Shown: positions 51,791 to 60,718 of the stretch, in pieces
Position numbering within the stretch: position 1 is the stretch's first letter
How the letters are laid out: each line of letters starts with the position of its first letter
The notes under the pieces: generated by a model
Told to the model about the DNA's origin: nothing
Seen by the model: only the letters and a program-made list of their open reading frames with translations
Database searches by the model: none
Position numbers and translations under genes: made by a program
Source of the DNA: Actinomadura sp. WMMA1423
GTDB lineage: Bacteria > Actinomycetota > Actinomycetes > Streptosporangiales > Streptosporangiaceae
Direction: 5' to 3'
DNA length: 64,000 nt
Assembly (NCBI RefSeq): GCF_006547145.1
Contig: NZ_CP041244.1
Span: 4,154,001 to 4,218,000, forward strand

Positions 51791-52642
51791 GTGCGCATAG
51801 GAAGACGCCGGAACCGCAGGGGCTCGGACCCGGCGGACGGCCTGCCGGTGGTGGTCCGGCTGGAGGACGCCGTTCGCCGCTACGGGGAGGGGCAGGCCGC
51901 GGTGGCCGCCCTGGACGGTGTGTCGCTCGACTTCGGGCCCGGGACGTTCACCGCGATCATGGGGCCGTCGGGCTCCGGCAAGTCGACGCTGCTGCACTGT
52001 GCCGCGGGGCTGGACCGCGTGGACGGTGGCCTCGTGCGGCTGGTCGGCCAGGATCCGGCGCGGCTGTCGCGGCGGGCCCTGACCGAGCTGCGGCGCGACC
52101 ACACCGGTTTCGTGTTCCAGGCGTTCAACCTGATCCCGACGCTGACGGCGAAGCAGAACGTGGAACTGCCCGTCCGGCTGGCGGGGCGTACACCCGACGC
52201 GGACCGGGTGGCGCACTCCCTGGAGCGGGTGGGACTCGCCGACCGCGCCGACCACCTGCCGACGCAGCTTTCCGGCGGTCAGCAACAGCGGGTCGCGCTC
52301 GCACGCGCGCTCGTCACCCGCCCCCGGGTGCTGTTCGCCGACGAGCCCACCGGGGCGCTGGACATTCGTTCGTCGCGGGAGGTGCTCGCCCTGCTGCGCG
52401 ACACCGTGGCGCGGAGCGGAACGACCGTGATCATGGTGACCCACGATCCGGTGGCCGCGGCGCACGCACAGCGGGTGGCCTTCCTCGCCGACGGACGTCT
52501 CGCCGGGGATCTGGCCGGTGCGAGCGCGGAGCGGATCGCCGCGCGCATGACGCTGCTGGAGTCCGGTCGATGGGCCGACGGACAGGGCGGTCGCGAGGCC
52601 ACCCGGCCCGGTGAGGAAGGTGCCGTCCGTGCGCGGGATTGA
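51791..52642 (+). CDS. ABC transporter ATP-binding protein (MacB/LolD-like)
   Basis: 283 residues from GTG 51791 (GAGAAGG upstream). Walker A is GPSGSGKSTLLHC, Q-loop VFQAFNLIPTLTA, signature LSGGQQQRVALARAL, Walker B VLFADEPTGALD and switch His THD. The VFQxFNLxPxLT sequence is typical of the MacB-type branch whose permeases are FtsX-like. It overlaps the permease gene, so the two form a two-gene exporter operon. The substrate (often peptides, lipids or antibiotics) cannot be read from the sequence. Confidence 0.93.
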   Translation: MRIGRRRNRRGSDPADGLPVVVRLEDAVRRYGEGQAAVAALDGVSLDFGPGTFTAIMGPSGSGKSTLLHCAAGLDRVDGGLVRLVGQDPARLSRRALTELRRDHTGFVFQAFNLIPTLTAKQNVELPVRLAGRTPDADRVAHSLERVGLADRADHLPTQLSGGQQQRVALARALVTRPRVLFADEPTGALDIRSSREVLALLRDTVARSGTTVIMVTHDPVAAAHAQRVAFLADGRLAGDLAGASAERIAARMTLLESGRWADGQGGREATRPGEEGAVRARD

Positions 52643-55088
52643 CCGGCTGACCTGGGAACTGGCAGTCGCCAGCGTGAGGCGGCGATGGTCCGGATTCGTG
52701 GGCGCGTTCGTGGCCCTGGCGGTCGGGACGATGATCACGGCCGCCAGCGTCCACCTCCTGGTGGCGACGACGAGCACGCCCGCTCCGGAGCCGCGGCGTT
52801 TCGCGGCGGCTCAGAGCGTCGTCGTCCCGGTCGACGGCTCCGGGCAGCCGCTGCCGCTCCCGGCGGGACTGTCCCGAGAGACCGTGGATCGGGCGTCCGG
52901 CGCCGGACGGGCCGTGGCGGACCGCAGCTTCGCGGTTCGGCGGCCGGGCGGGACCGGGGCGGGGATCGCGGCCGTGGGGCACGGGTGGTCCTCGTCCTCC
53001 CTCGCCTCCTACGAACTGGTCGCGGGGCACCGGCCGGTCGATGACCACCAGATCGTCGTTGCGTCCGGTGAAGCCGACTCCCCCGCACCCGGTGAGCGGG
53101 TCAGGTTGGCGACGCCGCTGGGAACGGCCTGGTACACCGTCGTCGGCGCGACCGGGCGCAAGTCGTTCGAGGACGCCGTCTTCTTCACCGACGCGGAGGC
53201 TGCTCGCCTGTCCCCGGCCGTGAACGCGGTGGCCGTCCAGGCGCCGGCCTCCGCGGTTCGCGCCCGCCTGGCCGGCGGGAGCGCCGCGGTGCTCGCCGGC
53301 GACCTGCGGCGGCTGGCCGATCCGGCCACCGTCGGCGGCGTCGGCAGAGCCCGGTCCGTGGTGCAGATGACCACCGGGCTCTCGGTCCTGGTCGTGGTGT
53401 TCGTCCTGATCGCGACGTTCGCCTTCGTCGTCGAGCAGCGGTCACGGGAACTGGCGCTGCTGAGCCTGGTGGGCGCCTCCCCCGCGCGGATCCGCCGGAT
53501 GGTCCGCGCGGAGACCGCGGTGGTCGGCGCCGCCGCGGCGCTGCTGGGCTGCCTGCTGGGAGTCCCCGCCGGCCTGCTGCTGCGCTCCTGGATGGTGGCC
53601 AACGGGCTGGCTCCGGAGTGGTTCCACGTCGGTTTCCATCCCGGGGCGCTGGTGATCGCGTTCCTGGTCGGCACCGGGGCGGCCGTCCTCGGCTCCACCA
53701 CCGCCTCGTGGCGCGCGTCCCGCGCCCGGCCACTCGACGCCCTGCGGGAGACGATGGCCTCACCCCGTGTCATGTCACCGGCGCGGTGGATACTCGGGAG
53801 CCTGATCCTGGTCGCCGTCGGTACGGTCGCGACCGTGCTCGCCGTCATCAGCCCGTCGAGCGCCGCGAACCCCGGGAACTACTTCGAGGTGCCGGTCCTG
53901 TGCGCGGCGGGTCTCGCGATCCTCTCGCCGGTGCTGGCCCGCCCCGTGGCACGGGCCGTGACCTGGCCGCTGATGCGCTCCGGCGCGCTCGGGCTGGTGC
54001 TGCGGCAGAGCACCCTCAACGGCGGGCGCCGGGTCGCCGCCATCGTGACGCCGGTGGTCCTCGCCGTCGGCATGTTCGCCGGCATGATCGGCATGCAGAC
54101 CGTCGGCCGGGAGGCGGCCGCCCGCCAGCGCGCCGCCGCCGTCCACGCCGACTTCATCGCCACTCCGGACCTCGGCGCCGCCTTCGGCCCCGCGGCTCTT
54201 TCCGCCCTGCGCCACACCGGCGGCGTCCGGAGCGTCGAAGTGGCCGACGAGGTCGTCTCCCTGGCCGCGACGGACGGCACGGTGCTCGAAGCGGTGGACG
54301 CACGCGCCGTCGACCTCGGCGCCCTCGGAGACGTGGTGACGCCCCATGTGCGGCGTGGCTCGCTCCGCGCGCTGCCCGCCGACGCCATCGTGGTCGGCGA
54401 GGACCTGGCCGCCTCGGCCGACCTGGAGGTCGGCCGGTCCCTCGTGGCGTGGACCGGCAACGGCCGCCGCGTCACCGTCCGCGTCGCCGCGGTGGTCGAT
54501 TCGGTGCTCGGAGGCGGTGAGGCCTACGTCTCCGACGACCTCCCGGGTGGCCTGCCGCCCGGCACGGCGTTCTTGCGGAACCTCCCCGGTCAGAGCGGGA
54601 CGCCGCGGTCGAGCGAACTGCGCGATGCGGGTGTGCGAATCCAGCCCGTCTCCGCATACCTGGACCGAGCGGGCCAGGACGAGAAGGAGGACTCGCATCT
54701 CGCGAACGTCGTCATCCTGGGCATCGTGGTGGCCTACGCCCTTCTGGCCCTCGTCAACACCCTCGTGACGAACGTCGCCGCGAGACGCCGGGAGATATCC
54801 GCCCTGAGCCTCACCGGCGCCACCCGCCGGCAGATCATCGGGATCGTCGTCGGCGAGGCGGTGCTGGCCGTGGCCGTCGGGACCATGGTCTCCGTCCTCG
54901 CCGCGGTATCGGTGCTCGGAGCGCAACACCTCACGCTGAGCCGGGTCGTCGACCGTCCACCGCTGGCGTTTCCCTGGACCGACCTCTGGCAGATCGTCGC
55001 ACTGTGCACCGCGACCGCCGCGCTCGCCGCCGGGCTCGCGGCCTGGCGCGCCCTCGTACGCTTCGATGCCGCACCCACCGGCGACTGA
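52629..55088 (+). CDS. FtsX-like ABC transporter permease
   Basis: About 819 residues. GTG 52629 is chosen as GAGGAAGG ends eight bases before it; GTG 52611 and 52620 are possible. Ten membrane spans are visible, arranged as 1+3 (VVVFVLIATFAFVVEQR, AAAALLGCLLGVPAGLLL, FLVGTGAAVLGSTTASW) repeated once (VVAYALLALVNTLVTN, VGEAVLAVAVGTMVSVLAAV, CTATAALAAGLAAWRAL). Two large extracytoplasmic loops lie between. RELALLSLVGASPARIRRMV and RREISALSLTGATRRQI are the conserved FtsX cytoplasmic loops. It pairs with the overlapping ATPase gene. Confidence 0.92.
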   Translation: MRGIDRLTWELAVASVRRRWSGFVGAFVALAVGTMITAASVHLLVATTSTPAPEPRRFAAAQSVVVPVDGSGQPLPLPAGLSRETVDRASGAGRAVADRSFAVRRPGGTGAGIAAVGHGWSSSSLASYELVAGHRPVDDHQIVVASGEADSPAPGERVRLATPLGTAWYTVVGATGRKSFEDAVFFTDAEAARLSPAVNAVAVQAPASAVRARLAGGSAAVLAGDLRRLADPATVGGVGRARSVVQMTTGLSVLVVVFVLIATFAFVVEQRSRELALLSLVGASPARIRRMVRAETAVVGAAAALLGCLLGVPAGLLLRSWMVANGLAPEWFHVGFHPGALVIAFLVGTGAAVLGSTTASWRASRARPLDALRETMASPRVMSPARWILGSLILVAVGTVATVLAVISPSSAANPGNYFEVPVLCAAGLAILSPVLARPVARAVTWPLMRSGALGLVLRQSTLNGGRRVAAIVTPVVLAVGMFAGMIGMQTVGREAAARQRAAAVHADFIATPDLGAAFGPAALSALRHTGGVRSVEVADEVVSLAATDGTVLEAVDARAVDLGALGDVVTPHVRRGSLRALPADAIVVGEDLAASADLEVGRSLVAWTGNGRRVTVRVAAVVDSVLGGGEAYVSDDLPGGLPPGTAFLRNLPGQSGTPRSSELRDAGVRIQPVSAYLDRAGQDEKEDSHLANVVILGIVVAYALLALVNTLVTNVAARRREISALSLTGATRRQIIGIVVGEAVLAVAVGTMVSVLAAVSVLGAQHLTLSRVVDRPPLAFPWTDLWQIVALCTATAALAAGLAAWRALVRFDAAPTGD

Positions 55089-55161
55089 CCCCGGAAGCGG
55101 GGCAGAAGCGGGTCAGATGCCCTCCAGGCTGGGGTGCCGGGGCGGGTGCCCGGCGCGAACA

Positions 55162-55197
55162 CGGAGGGAGCGGGCCGACGCCGGCCCGCTCCCTCCG
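55162..55197. terminator. Bidirectional hairpin terminator
   Basis: CGGAGGGAGCGGGCCG, loop ACGC, then CGGCCCGCTCCCTCCG is a perfect 16-pair stem placed between two converging genes, the ABC permease (ends 55088) and the epoxide hydrolase (ends 55210). Confidence 0.75.
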
Positions 55198-55209
55198 CTG
55201 TCCTGAGGT

Positions 55210-56379
55210 TCAGTTCTTCCGCAGGGCCGCGAAGAAGGCGCGCAGGTCGGCGGTCACCGCGTCGGGGACCTCCAGGGAGGCGTAGTGGCCGCCGGTGGGG
55301 AACTCGCTCCAGTGCACGATGCCCGTGTTGTCGCGCTCGGCCAGGGAGCGGATGGTCTGGAAGTCGTCGGCGAAGACCGCGACGCCGGTCGGCGCGGTGT
55401 TGACGGCCGGTTCGGCGCCGGAGTGCGCCTCGGCGTAGTGGTAGCGGCCCGCGGTGGCCTGGGTGTTGGTGAGCCAGTAGAGCGTGACCTGCGTGAGGAT
55501 CTGGTCGCGGGTCACCAGGCTCGTGCCGTTGCCGAAGGAGTTGAACAGCTCGCTCCAGGCCAGCTGGCCGACCGGCGAGTCCGCGATGCCGACCGCGACG
55601 GTCTGCGGCCGGGAGGCGTTGATCGCGTTGTAGCCGCCGACCGACTGGAACCACTGCATGTGCTCCAGCGCCGCGTACTCCTTGGGCCCGAAACCGGCGA
55701 ACTCGTCCGGGTCGCCCGACGGGAAGGAGAACAGCTGGAGCACGTGCATCCCGAGGTATCCGGGCGGCTTGAGCAGCCCGAGCTCCCTGGAGACCATGGC
55801 GCCGGCGTCGCTGCCGTGCGAGCCGTAGGCCTCGTAGCCGAGCCGGCGCATGAGGGCGTCGAGGGTGCGGGCGACGCGCGCCATCGTCCAGTCCCCGCCG
55901 GACAGCGGGGTGCTGAAGCCGAAGCCGGGGATCGAGGGGACGACGACGGAGAAGGCGTCCTCCGCCCGTCCGCCGTGCGCGACGGGGTCGGTGAGCGGGC
56001 CGATCATGTCGAGGAAGTCCACGAACGAGCCGGGGTAGGTGTGGATGAGCAGCAGGGGGGTGGCGTCCGGCTCGGCGGAGGGCACGTGAATGAAGTGGAC
56101 GTTCTGGCCGTCGATGTCGGTGAGGTAGTGCGGGAACTCGTTCATCCGCGCCTCCTGCCGCCGCCAGTCGAAGTCGTCGCGCCAGTGGTCGACGGTCTCG
56201 CGCAGGTAGTCGTTCGGCGTGCCCAGGTCCCAGTCGTCGACCGCGGCGGGGCGGGGCAGCCGGGTGTTGGCCAGCCGCAGGGCGAGGTCGTCGAGCTCGG
56301 CCTGCGCGATCTCCACGCGGAAGGGACGGATCGCGGAGGCGTCGGAGGAACCGGAAGAAGCGGACTTCGTCGTCGTCAT
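55210..56379 (-). CDS. Epoxide-hydrolase-family alpha/beta hydrolase (EHN domain)
   Basis: 389 residues. The N-terminal EHN domain (IRPFRVEIAQAELDDLALRL, DYLRETVDHWRDDFDWRRQE) is followed by an alpha/beta hydrolase with nucleophile Asp in YGSHGSDAGAMVSRELGLL and a C-terminal HYASLEVPDAV supplying His. The oxyanion motif, HGWP in normal epoxide hydrolases, reads HTYPGS, and the nucleophile elbow is GSDAG instead of GGDWG, so substrate preference may differ. It is divergent from a WYL regulator with a palindrome in between and is probably its target. Confidence 0.88.
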   Translation of the reverse strand: MTTTKSASSGSSDASAIRPFRVEIAQAELDDLALRLANTRLPRPAAVDDWDLGTPNDYLRETVDHWRDDFDWRRQEARMNEFPHYLTDIDGQNVHFIHVPSAEPDATPLLLIHTYPGSFVDFLDMIGPLTDPVAHGGRAEDAFSVVVPSIPGFGFSTPLSGGDWTMARVARTLDALMRRLGYEAYGSHGSDAGAMVSRELGLLKPPGYLGMHVLQLFSFPSGDPDEFAGFGPKEYAALEHMQWFQSVGGYNAINASRPQTVAVGIADSPVGQLAWSELFNSFGNGTSLVTRDQILTQVTLYWLTNTQATAGRYHYAEAHSGAEPAVNTAPTGVAVFADDFQTIRSLAERDNTGIVHWSEFPTGGHYASLEVPDAVTADLRAFFAALRKN

Positions 56380-56400
56380 GCCCTTACAGTAGAACGCATA

Positions 56401-56419
56401 TAGGAAGACTTGATTCCTA
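56401..56419. promoter_or_regulatory. Inverted repeat in the epoxide hydrolase/WYL divergent region
   Basis: TAGGAA, seven bases, TTCCTA lies in the 62-base gap between the two divergent starts, in an AT-rich patch (CATATAGGAAGACTTGATTC). It is a likely operator for the adjacent WYL regulator. Confidence 0.55.
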
Positions 56420-56441
56420 ATGGTGCGGCATCATTCAGATC

Positions 56442-57494
56442 ATGCTGGACACTTCGGCGAGACTGCTCGCCCTGCTCTCGCTCCTTCAGTCGCGACCGTC
56501 CTGGCCGGGCTCCGAACTGGCCGAACGCCTCGGCGTGAGCAGCCGCACGATCCGCAACGACATCGCGCGGCTTCGCGAGCTCGGCTATCCGGTGGACGCC
56601 ACGCGCGGCGCGACCGGTTCCTACCGGCTCGGCGCCGGCACGAAGCTGCCTCCACTGCTGCTCGACGACGAGGAGGCCGTCGCCATCGCCATCGGGCTGC
56701 GCGCCGCGACCGGCATCAGCGGCATCCACGAGAGCAGCGCCCGCGCCCTGGCCAAGCTGGAGCAGGTGCTGCCGCACCGGCTGCGCCGCCAGGTGGCGGC
56801 GATCCACCAGTCCACCTCGCAGGGGCCGCACAACACCGGTTCCAACGTCGAGGACCCCGAGGTCGACGCCGCGGTCCTGGCACAGATCGCCTCGGCCGTC
56901 CGCGACCGCGAATGGTTCCGCTTCGACTACACCGTCGGTTCCGACCGCCGGGAGGGCGAGCTGCCCTCGGGCACGGCGGCGACGTCCGGCCCCAAGCTCG
57001 TGGAGCCCTACCGGCTCGTCAGCTGGACGCGCCGCTGGTACCTGGTCGGGCGCGACCCGCAGGCCGGGACCTGGGCGACGTTCCGGGTCGACTGGATCAC
57101 CCCGCGCATGCCCACCCGCCGCGTGTTCACCCCGACCCCGCTGCCCGGGCTCGACTACACGGGCTTCGTCCTGCGGGACGTCGCCTCGACGGGCTGGAAG
57201 GTGCACGCCCGGATCACGGTGTTCGCCTCCGCCGAGGAGGTGCTGTCGCGTATCAACGCCACCGTCGGCGTGGTCGAGTCGGTCGGCGACGAGCAGTGCG
57301 TGCTCGTCACGGGAGCCGACAGCCTCGAGACCATCGCGGTGTACATCGGCATGCTCGGGCTCGACTTCGAGGTCACAGGACCGCCCGGACTGATCGACCA
57401 TCTCGCCGTCCTGGGCGAGCGCTACCTGCGCTCCATCGACCGGGTGAGCGAGGGCCGCGAAGGCGACGGCGCGGACTCGGCCCGGCGTCCGTGA
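56442..57494 (+). CDS. YafY-type WYL-domain transcriptional regulator
   Basis: 350 residues. The HTH_11 domain is ARLLALLSLLQSRPSWPGSE with LGVSSRTIRNDIARLRELG; the WYL domain follows with SWTRRWYLVGRDPQAGTWAT, and a WCX-like C-terminus (DSLETIAVYIGMLGLDFEVT) ends it. These regulators bind DNA through the HTH and sense ligands or nucleic acids with the WYL part. ATG 56442 lies 62 bases from the divergent epoxide hydrolase gene; co-regulation through 56401-56419 is likely. Confidence 0.92.
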   Translation: MLDTSARLLALLSLLQSRPSWPGSELAERLGVSSRTIRNDIARLRELGYPVDATRGATGSYRLGAGTKLPPLLLDDEEAVAIAIGLRAATGISGIHESSARALAKLEQVLPHRLRRQVAAIHQSTSQGPHNTGSNVEDPEVDAAVLAQIASAVRDREWFRFDYTVGSDRREGELPSGTAATSGPKLVEPYRLVSWTRRWYLVGRDPQAGTWATFRVDWITPRMPTRRVFTPTPLPGLDYTGFVLRDVASTGWKVHARITVFASAEEVLSRINATVGVVESVGDEQCVLVTGADSLETIAVYIGMLGLDFEVTGPPGLIDHLAVLGERYLRSIDRVSEGREGDGADSARRP

Positions 57495-57519
57495 GCGGGC
57501 CGCGCTCGGCCCGCCAGGG

Positions 57520-57960
57520 TCATCTCCCCACGCTGCTCTGCACGGTCTCGACCTCTTCGCCGACGTGCATGGAGAGCGTCGTGCCGCCGGCGAGCACCAG
57601 GCTCAGCGCCACCGCCGCCCAGCCGATCGCGGGCCGCCACCGCCGCCTCCGGGCCGTTCTCGGCTCGGTCGCGGTGACGCGGTCACCGACCGCGATGCGC
57701 TTCCTGGCGGCCACCCAGGCCGCCGCCTCGTCATCGTCCAGCCCGCACGCCAGGACGAAGGCGACCAGCAGTTCCTCGCGCGGCAGGGTCTCGCGGCCGA
57801 GCGCGGTGGACGCGGTGGAGTAGGGCAGCACCCGGCCGGCCTCCGCGGCCCGGCGCTCCAGTTGCCGGTAGCTGAGGCCCGACCAGGCCTTGAGCCGCCG
57901 CAGCGCGGCGACGAACTCGGCCTCGTCGGCGGCCACGTCCGGTGACGGTGGTGCGGTCAC
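57520..57960 (-). CDS. HTH/XRE-like membrane-anchored protein, 146 aa
   Basis: GTG 57960 with GGGGTGAGATC upstream; the long upstream frame is spurious. Residues 10-85 form an XRE-like helical domain (FVAALRRLKAWSGLSYRQLE, RRAAEAGRVLPYSTASTALG, LPREELLVAFVLACGLDDDE, AAAWVAARKRI) of the type common in actinomycetes. A basic stretch (RTARRRRWRP) and one membrane span (AIGWAAVALSLVLAGGTTL) follow, then a short outer tail. Resembles RodZ-like or anti-sigma-like membrane regulators. Function unknown. Confidence 0.8.
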   Translation of the reverse strand: MTAPPSPDVAADEAEFVAALRRLKAWSGLSYRQLERRAAEAGRVLPYSTASTALGRETLPREELLVAFVLACGLDDDEAAAWVAARKRIAVGDRVTATEPRTARRRRWRPAIGWAAVALSLVLAGGTTLSMHVGEEVETVQSSVGR

Positions 57961-58119
57961 GATCTCACCCCGATAGCTCGTTGATCGCTCCACTATGTCC
58001 CACGCTGAACAGGCCGTACAGCGTCTCGCACAAGCTCGGACGGCGGGACCCCTTGATCGACGCGGTCCGCCGCCGCCAGCCTCTGGCCCATCCCCGCGAG
58101 ACACCGCTCTGGAGACCGC

Positions 58120-59256
58120 ATGCAACGGATCAGTCCGCTCTCCCTCACCGCGGCGCTCACGGCCGCGCTGGCCGTGGCCGGCTGCGGCGCCGACGCCGTG
58201 GGCGCGCCGAGGGCCGCCCACGGCGCGCCCGAACCCGTCGACCGTTCGATCGCCCGGTACCTCGACCGCACGCTGCCCGCAGGACCGGGCGGCACGGTGG
58301 TCGCCGCCCGCGGCGGCGAACTCGTGCACTGCAAGGGCTTCGGCCTGGCGGACCGGGCGGCCGGGACCCCGGCCACCTGCGACACCGTCTACGACGTCAT
58401 GTCGATCACCAAGCAGTTCACCGCGGCCGCGATCGTGAAGCTGGAGATGATGGGCAGGCTCCGGACGACCGACCGGATCAGCACGTTCCTCGGCCCGGTG
58501 CCCCCGGACAAACGCGGCATCACCCTGCACCACCTGCTGACGCACACGGCCGGGCTGCCCAACGGACTCGGTGACGACTACGACCCCGTCTCCCGCGACG
58601 AGATGCTGAAGGAGGCGCTGAAATCCAAGCTGCTGTCCCGCCCCGGCACGGAGTTCCACTACTCGAACACGGGATTCAGCGTGCTCGCCGCCGTCGTCGA
58701 GAAGGTGTCAGGCACCAGCTACGAGCGGTTCCTGGCGAAGTACTTGTTCGCACCGGCGGGAATGACCCGTACGGGCTACGTGCTGCCGAAATTCTCCTGG
58801 GCCCAGGTCGCCGTGGAGTACGACGAGAACGGAGCGAGCCAGGGACGTCCGTTCGACCATCCGTGGGCCGCGGACGGACCGTACTGGAACCTGCGCGGCA
58901 ACGGCGGCATGCTGTCCACCGGCCGCGACATGTTCAAGTGGCACCGCGCGCTGCTGGGAGGCACGATCCTCAACGCCGCGGCCAAGGCCGAGATGTTCCA
59001 GCCCCACGCCCGGATTCCCGGCATGCGGGCCGCGTACGGCTACGGCTGGGGCGTCCTGCGCACCAAGGACGGCCGGGTCGTCTGGCACAACGGCGGCAAC
59101 GACTGGTCCTTCGCCAGCTACAGCCGGATCCTGCGCGACGGCACGATGGTCTACTGGGTCACCAACCAGGTCTCCCAAGCAGACCAATGGAACCTTGAGG
59201 ACAGTGAACTGGAAATGAACCAGGCCTTGGCCGACCGCGCCCGCGACACCGACTAG
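58120..59256 (+). CDS. Beta-lactamase-related serine hydrolase, lipoprotein
   Basis: 378 residues. The signal peptide ends in a lipobox LAVAGC (Cys at about 21), so the protein is anchored to the outer face of the membrane. The class C beta-lactamase/DD-peptidase fold has SITK (SxxK nucleophile) in YDVMSITKQFTAAAIV, YSN in FHYSNTGFSVLAAVVEKVSG, and HNGG in VVWHNGGNDWSF as the KTG equivalent. Such enzymes are esterases, D-aminopeptidases or PBP-like; beta-lactam hydrolysis is not implied. GGAGACC precedes ATG 58120. Confidence 0.92.
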   Translation: MQRISPLSLTAALTAALAVAGCGADAVGAPRAAHGAPEPVDRSIARYLDRTLPAGPGGTVVAARGGELVHCKGFGLADRAAGTPATCDTVYDVMSITKQFTAAAIVKLEMMGRLRTTDRISTFLGPVPPDKRGITLHHLLTHTAGLPNGLGDDYDPVSRDEMLKEALKSKLLSRPGTEFHYSNTGFSVLAAVVEKVSGTSYERFLAKYLFAPAGMTRTGYVLPKFSWAQVAVEYDENGASQGRPFDHPWAADGPYWNLRGNGGMLSTGRDMFKWHRALLGGTILNAAAKAEMFQPHARIPGMRAAYGYGWGVLRTKDGRVVWHNGGNDWSFASYSRILRDGTMVYWVTNQVSQADQWNLEDSELEMNQALADRARDTD

Positions 59257-59277
59257 CCGCCTGCGCCGCCTGCGCCG

Positions 59278-59622
59278 TCAGCGAAGCGGAGCTTGCGCGG
59301 CGGGCTGCCCGGTACGGACATCTGAGCCGCCGAGCTTCACGACCAGCGAGCGCAGGTGGGGTGTGGCGGCGTTCTCCTGGCCGCGCTTCCCCCACGCCGC
59401 GATGTGTTCGCTGACCAGCTCGGCGAGACTCGCGCGCTCGTCGTCGGTGAACTCGACCGTGGTCGTGGTGCTGGACCGGCAGTCGTAGGCCGTGAAGAGG
59501 ATGTACCCGACCGCCTGTTCCGCCGCGGGGGGCTTGCGGTTGCGCTGGGCATGCCAACCGGCGCTGTTGTTGACTACGCCCCAGCCGTGCAGGGCTTCGT
59601 GGTTGGTGAGTTCGAGCCTCAT
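59278..59622 (-). CDS. Hypothetical protein, 114 aa
   Basis: ATG 59622, with GAGAGG ten bases upstream, gives MRLELTNHEALHGWGVVNNS, then AEQAVGYILFTAYDCRSSTT, VEFTDDERASLAELVSEHIA and SLVVKLGGSDV. It has the feel of a small mixed alpha/beta domain, with no motif I can name. The gene runs toward the beta-lactamase-like gene and is followed by a short gap. Coding character is good. Confidence 0.6.
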   Translation of the reverse strand: MRLELTNHEALHGWGVVNNSAGWHAQRNRKPPAAEQAVGYILFTAYDCRSSTTTTVEFTDDERASLAELVSEHIAAWGKRGQENAATPHLRSLVVKLGGSDVRTGQPAAQAPLR

Positions 59623-59741
59623 GGGCCGGTACCTCTCGCCGCAAAGGCGTGTGGCCACACCCTCAACGGCCACTCTACGCGAGTGCGGCCACGGTCAGGA
59701 GGACGGACGACGCGCGCTGATTGCCCGCGTCGTCCGCGGTG

Positions 59742-60251
59742 TCAGGCTTGGGCGGCGCGTTTCGGCAGCTTCCAGCCGGGGCGGGGGAAGTGGCACGTGT
59801 AGCCGTTCGGGTACTTCTGGAGGTAGTCCTGGTGCTCGGGCTCGGCCTCCCAGAAGTCGCCGGCGGCGGCCACCTCGGTGACGACCTTGCCCGGCCACAG
59901 ACCGGAGGCGTCGACGTCGGCGATGGTGTCCTCGGCGACCTTCCGCTGCTCCTGCGAGGTGTAGAAGATCGCGGAGCGGTAGCTCGTGCCGATGTCGTTG
60001 CCCTGCCGGTTCACGGTCGTGGGGTCGTGGATCTGGAAGAAGAACTCCAGCAGCGCCCGGAAGTCGGTCTCGTCGGGGTCGTAGACGACCTCGATGGTCT
60101 CCGCGTGGGACCCGTGGTTGCGATAGGTGGCGTCGGGCACGTCGCCGCCGCTGTAGCCGACCCGCGTGGAGACCACCCCGGGCTGACGGCGGAACAGCTC
60201 CTCCATCCCCCAGAAACAGCCGCCCGCGAGCAGTGCCCTCTCGGTTGCCAT
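59742..60251 (-). CDS. msrA: Peptide methionine (S)-S-oxide reductase
   Basis: 169 residues. ALLAGGCFWGMEELFRRQPG contains the GCFWG active site with the nucleophilic Cys, and GYSGGDVPDATYRNHGSHAE, VYDPDETDFRALLEFFFQIHD, DIGTSYRSAIFY and EAEPEHQDYLQKYPNGYTCH match MsrA end to end. The enzyme repairs oxidised methionine with thioredoxin in the cytoplasm. Only one further Cys (YTCHF) is near the C-terminus, where the resolving cysteine is expected. It is a single gene. Confidence 0.95.
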   Translation of the reverse strand: MATERALLAGGCFWGMEELFRRQPGVVSTRVGYSGGDVPDATYRNHGSHAETIEVVYDPDETDFRALLEFFFQIHDPTTVNRQGNDIGTSYRSAIFYTSQEQRKVAEDTIADVDASGLWPGKVVTEVAAAGDFWEAEPEHQDYLQKYPNGYTCHFPRPGWKLPKRAAQA

Positions 60252-60386
60252 GTTCTCTGTCCCCCTCGTGTCCTTCGTCGATGACTACAGCGGACGCCGC
60301 CCCACCGTTATTCCACGCAGCCGCCCCGCGCCCGGCGGTCCACGCCGGGCACGCGCGTTCCGGCTGCTCCGGCCCGCGTCGCCTCT

Positions 60387-60713
60387 TCACAGGTCAAGTG
60401 GTTCGATGACCTGCTTTCGAGCGTGCTGGTAGATGACCGAGCTGCGGAACCCGACGATCTCGCGCCGCCCGCTGAACTTGTCCATGAGGAAGGCGTGCAG
60501 GCCGTCCACGCTCGGCACGGCGACGTGCACGAGGAAGTCGTCGCCGCCGGCCACGACGAACACCGAGACCACCTCGGGCAGCCCCATCGCGTACTCCTTG
60601 AAGCCGTCGATCACGGTGCGGCTCAGAGGCCGCACCTGGACGTGCAGCAGGGCCTGGACCGCCCGGTTGAGCGCGGGGAGGCTGATCTCGGCGTGGTAGC
60701 CGGTGATCACACG
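60387..60713 (-). pseudogene. Lrp/AsnC-family regulator lacking its HTH domain
   Basis: RVITGYHAEISLPALNRAVQ, ALLHVQVRPLSRTVIDGFKE, YAMGLPEVVSVFVVAGGDDF, LVHVAVPSVDGLHAFLMDKF form a complete Lrp RAM effector domain. Homology starts abruptly at VITGYHAEI, normally preceded by the winged-helix domain and the linker RV.ALRDRG. Upstream sequence instead matches, on the other strand, the tail of an amino-acid dehydrogenase. The remaining piece cannot bind DNA. A short protein starting at the GTG of VITGYHAEI might be made but has no clear ribosome-binding site. Confidence 0.75.
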
Positions 60714-60718
60714 AGACG

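Noticed and set aside
55285..56403. 372-codon plus-strand frame opposite the epoxide hydrolase
   Set aside because: Val/Gly/Arg-rich shadow; the minus strand has a full hydrolase.
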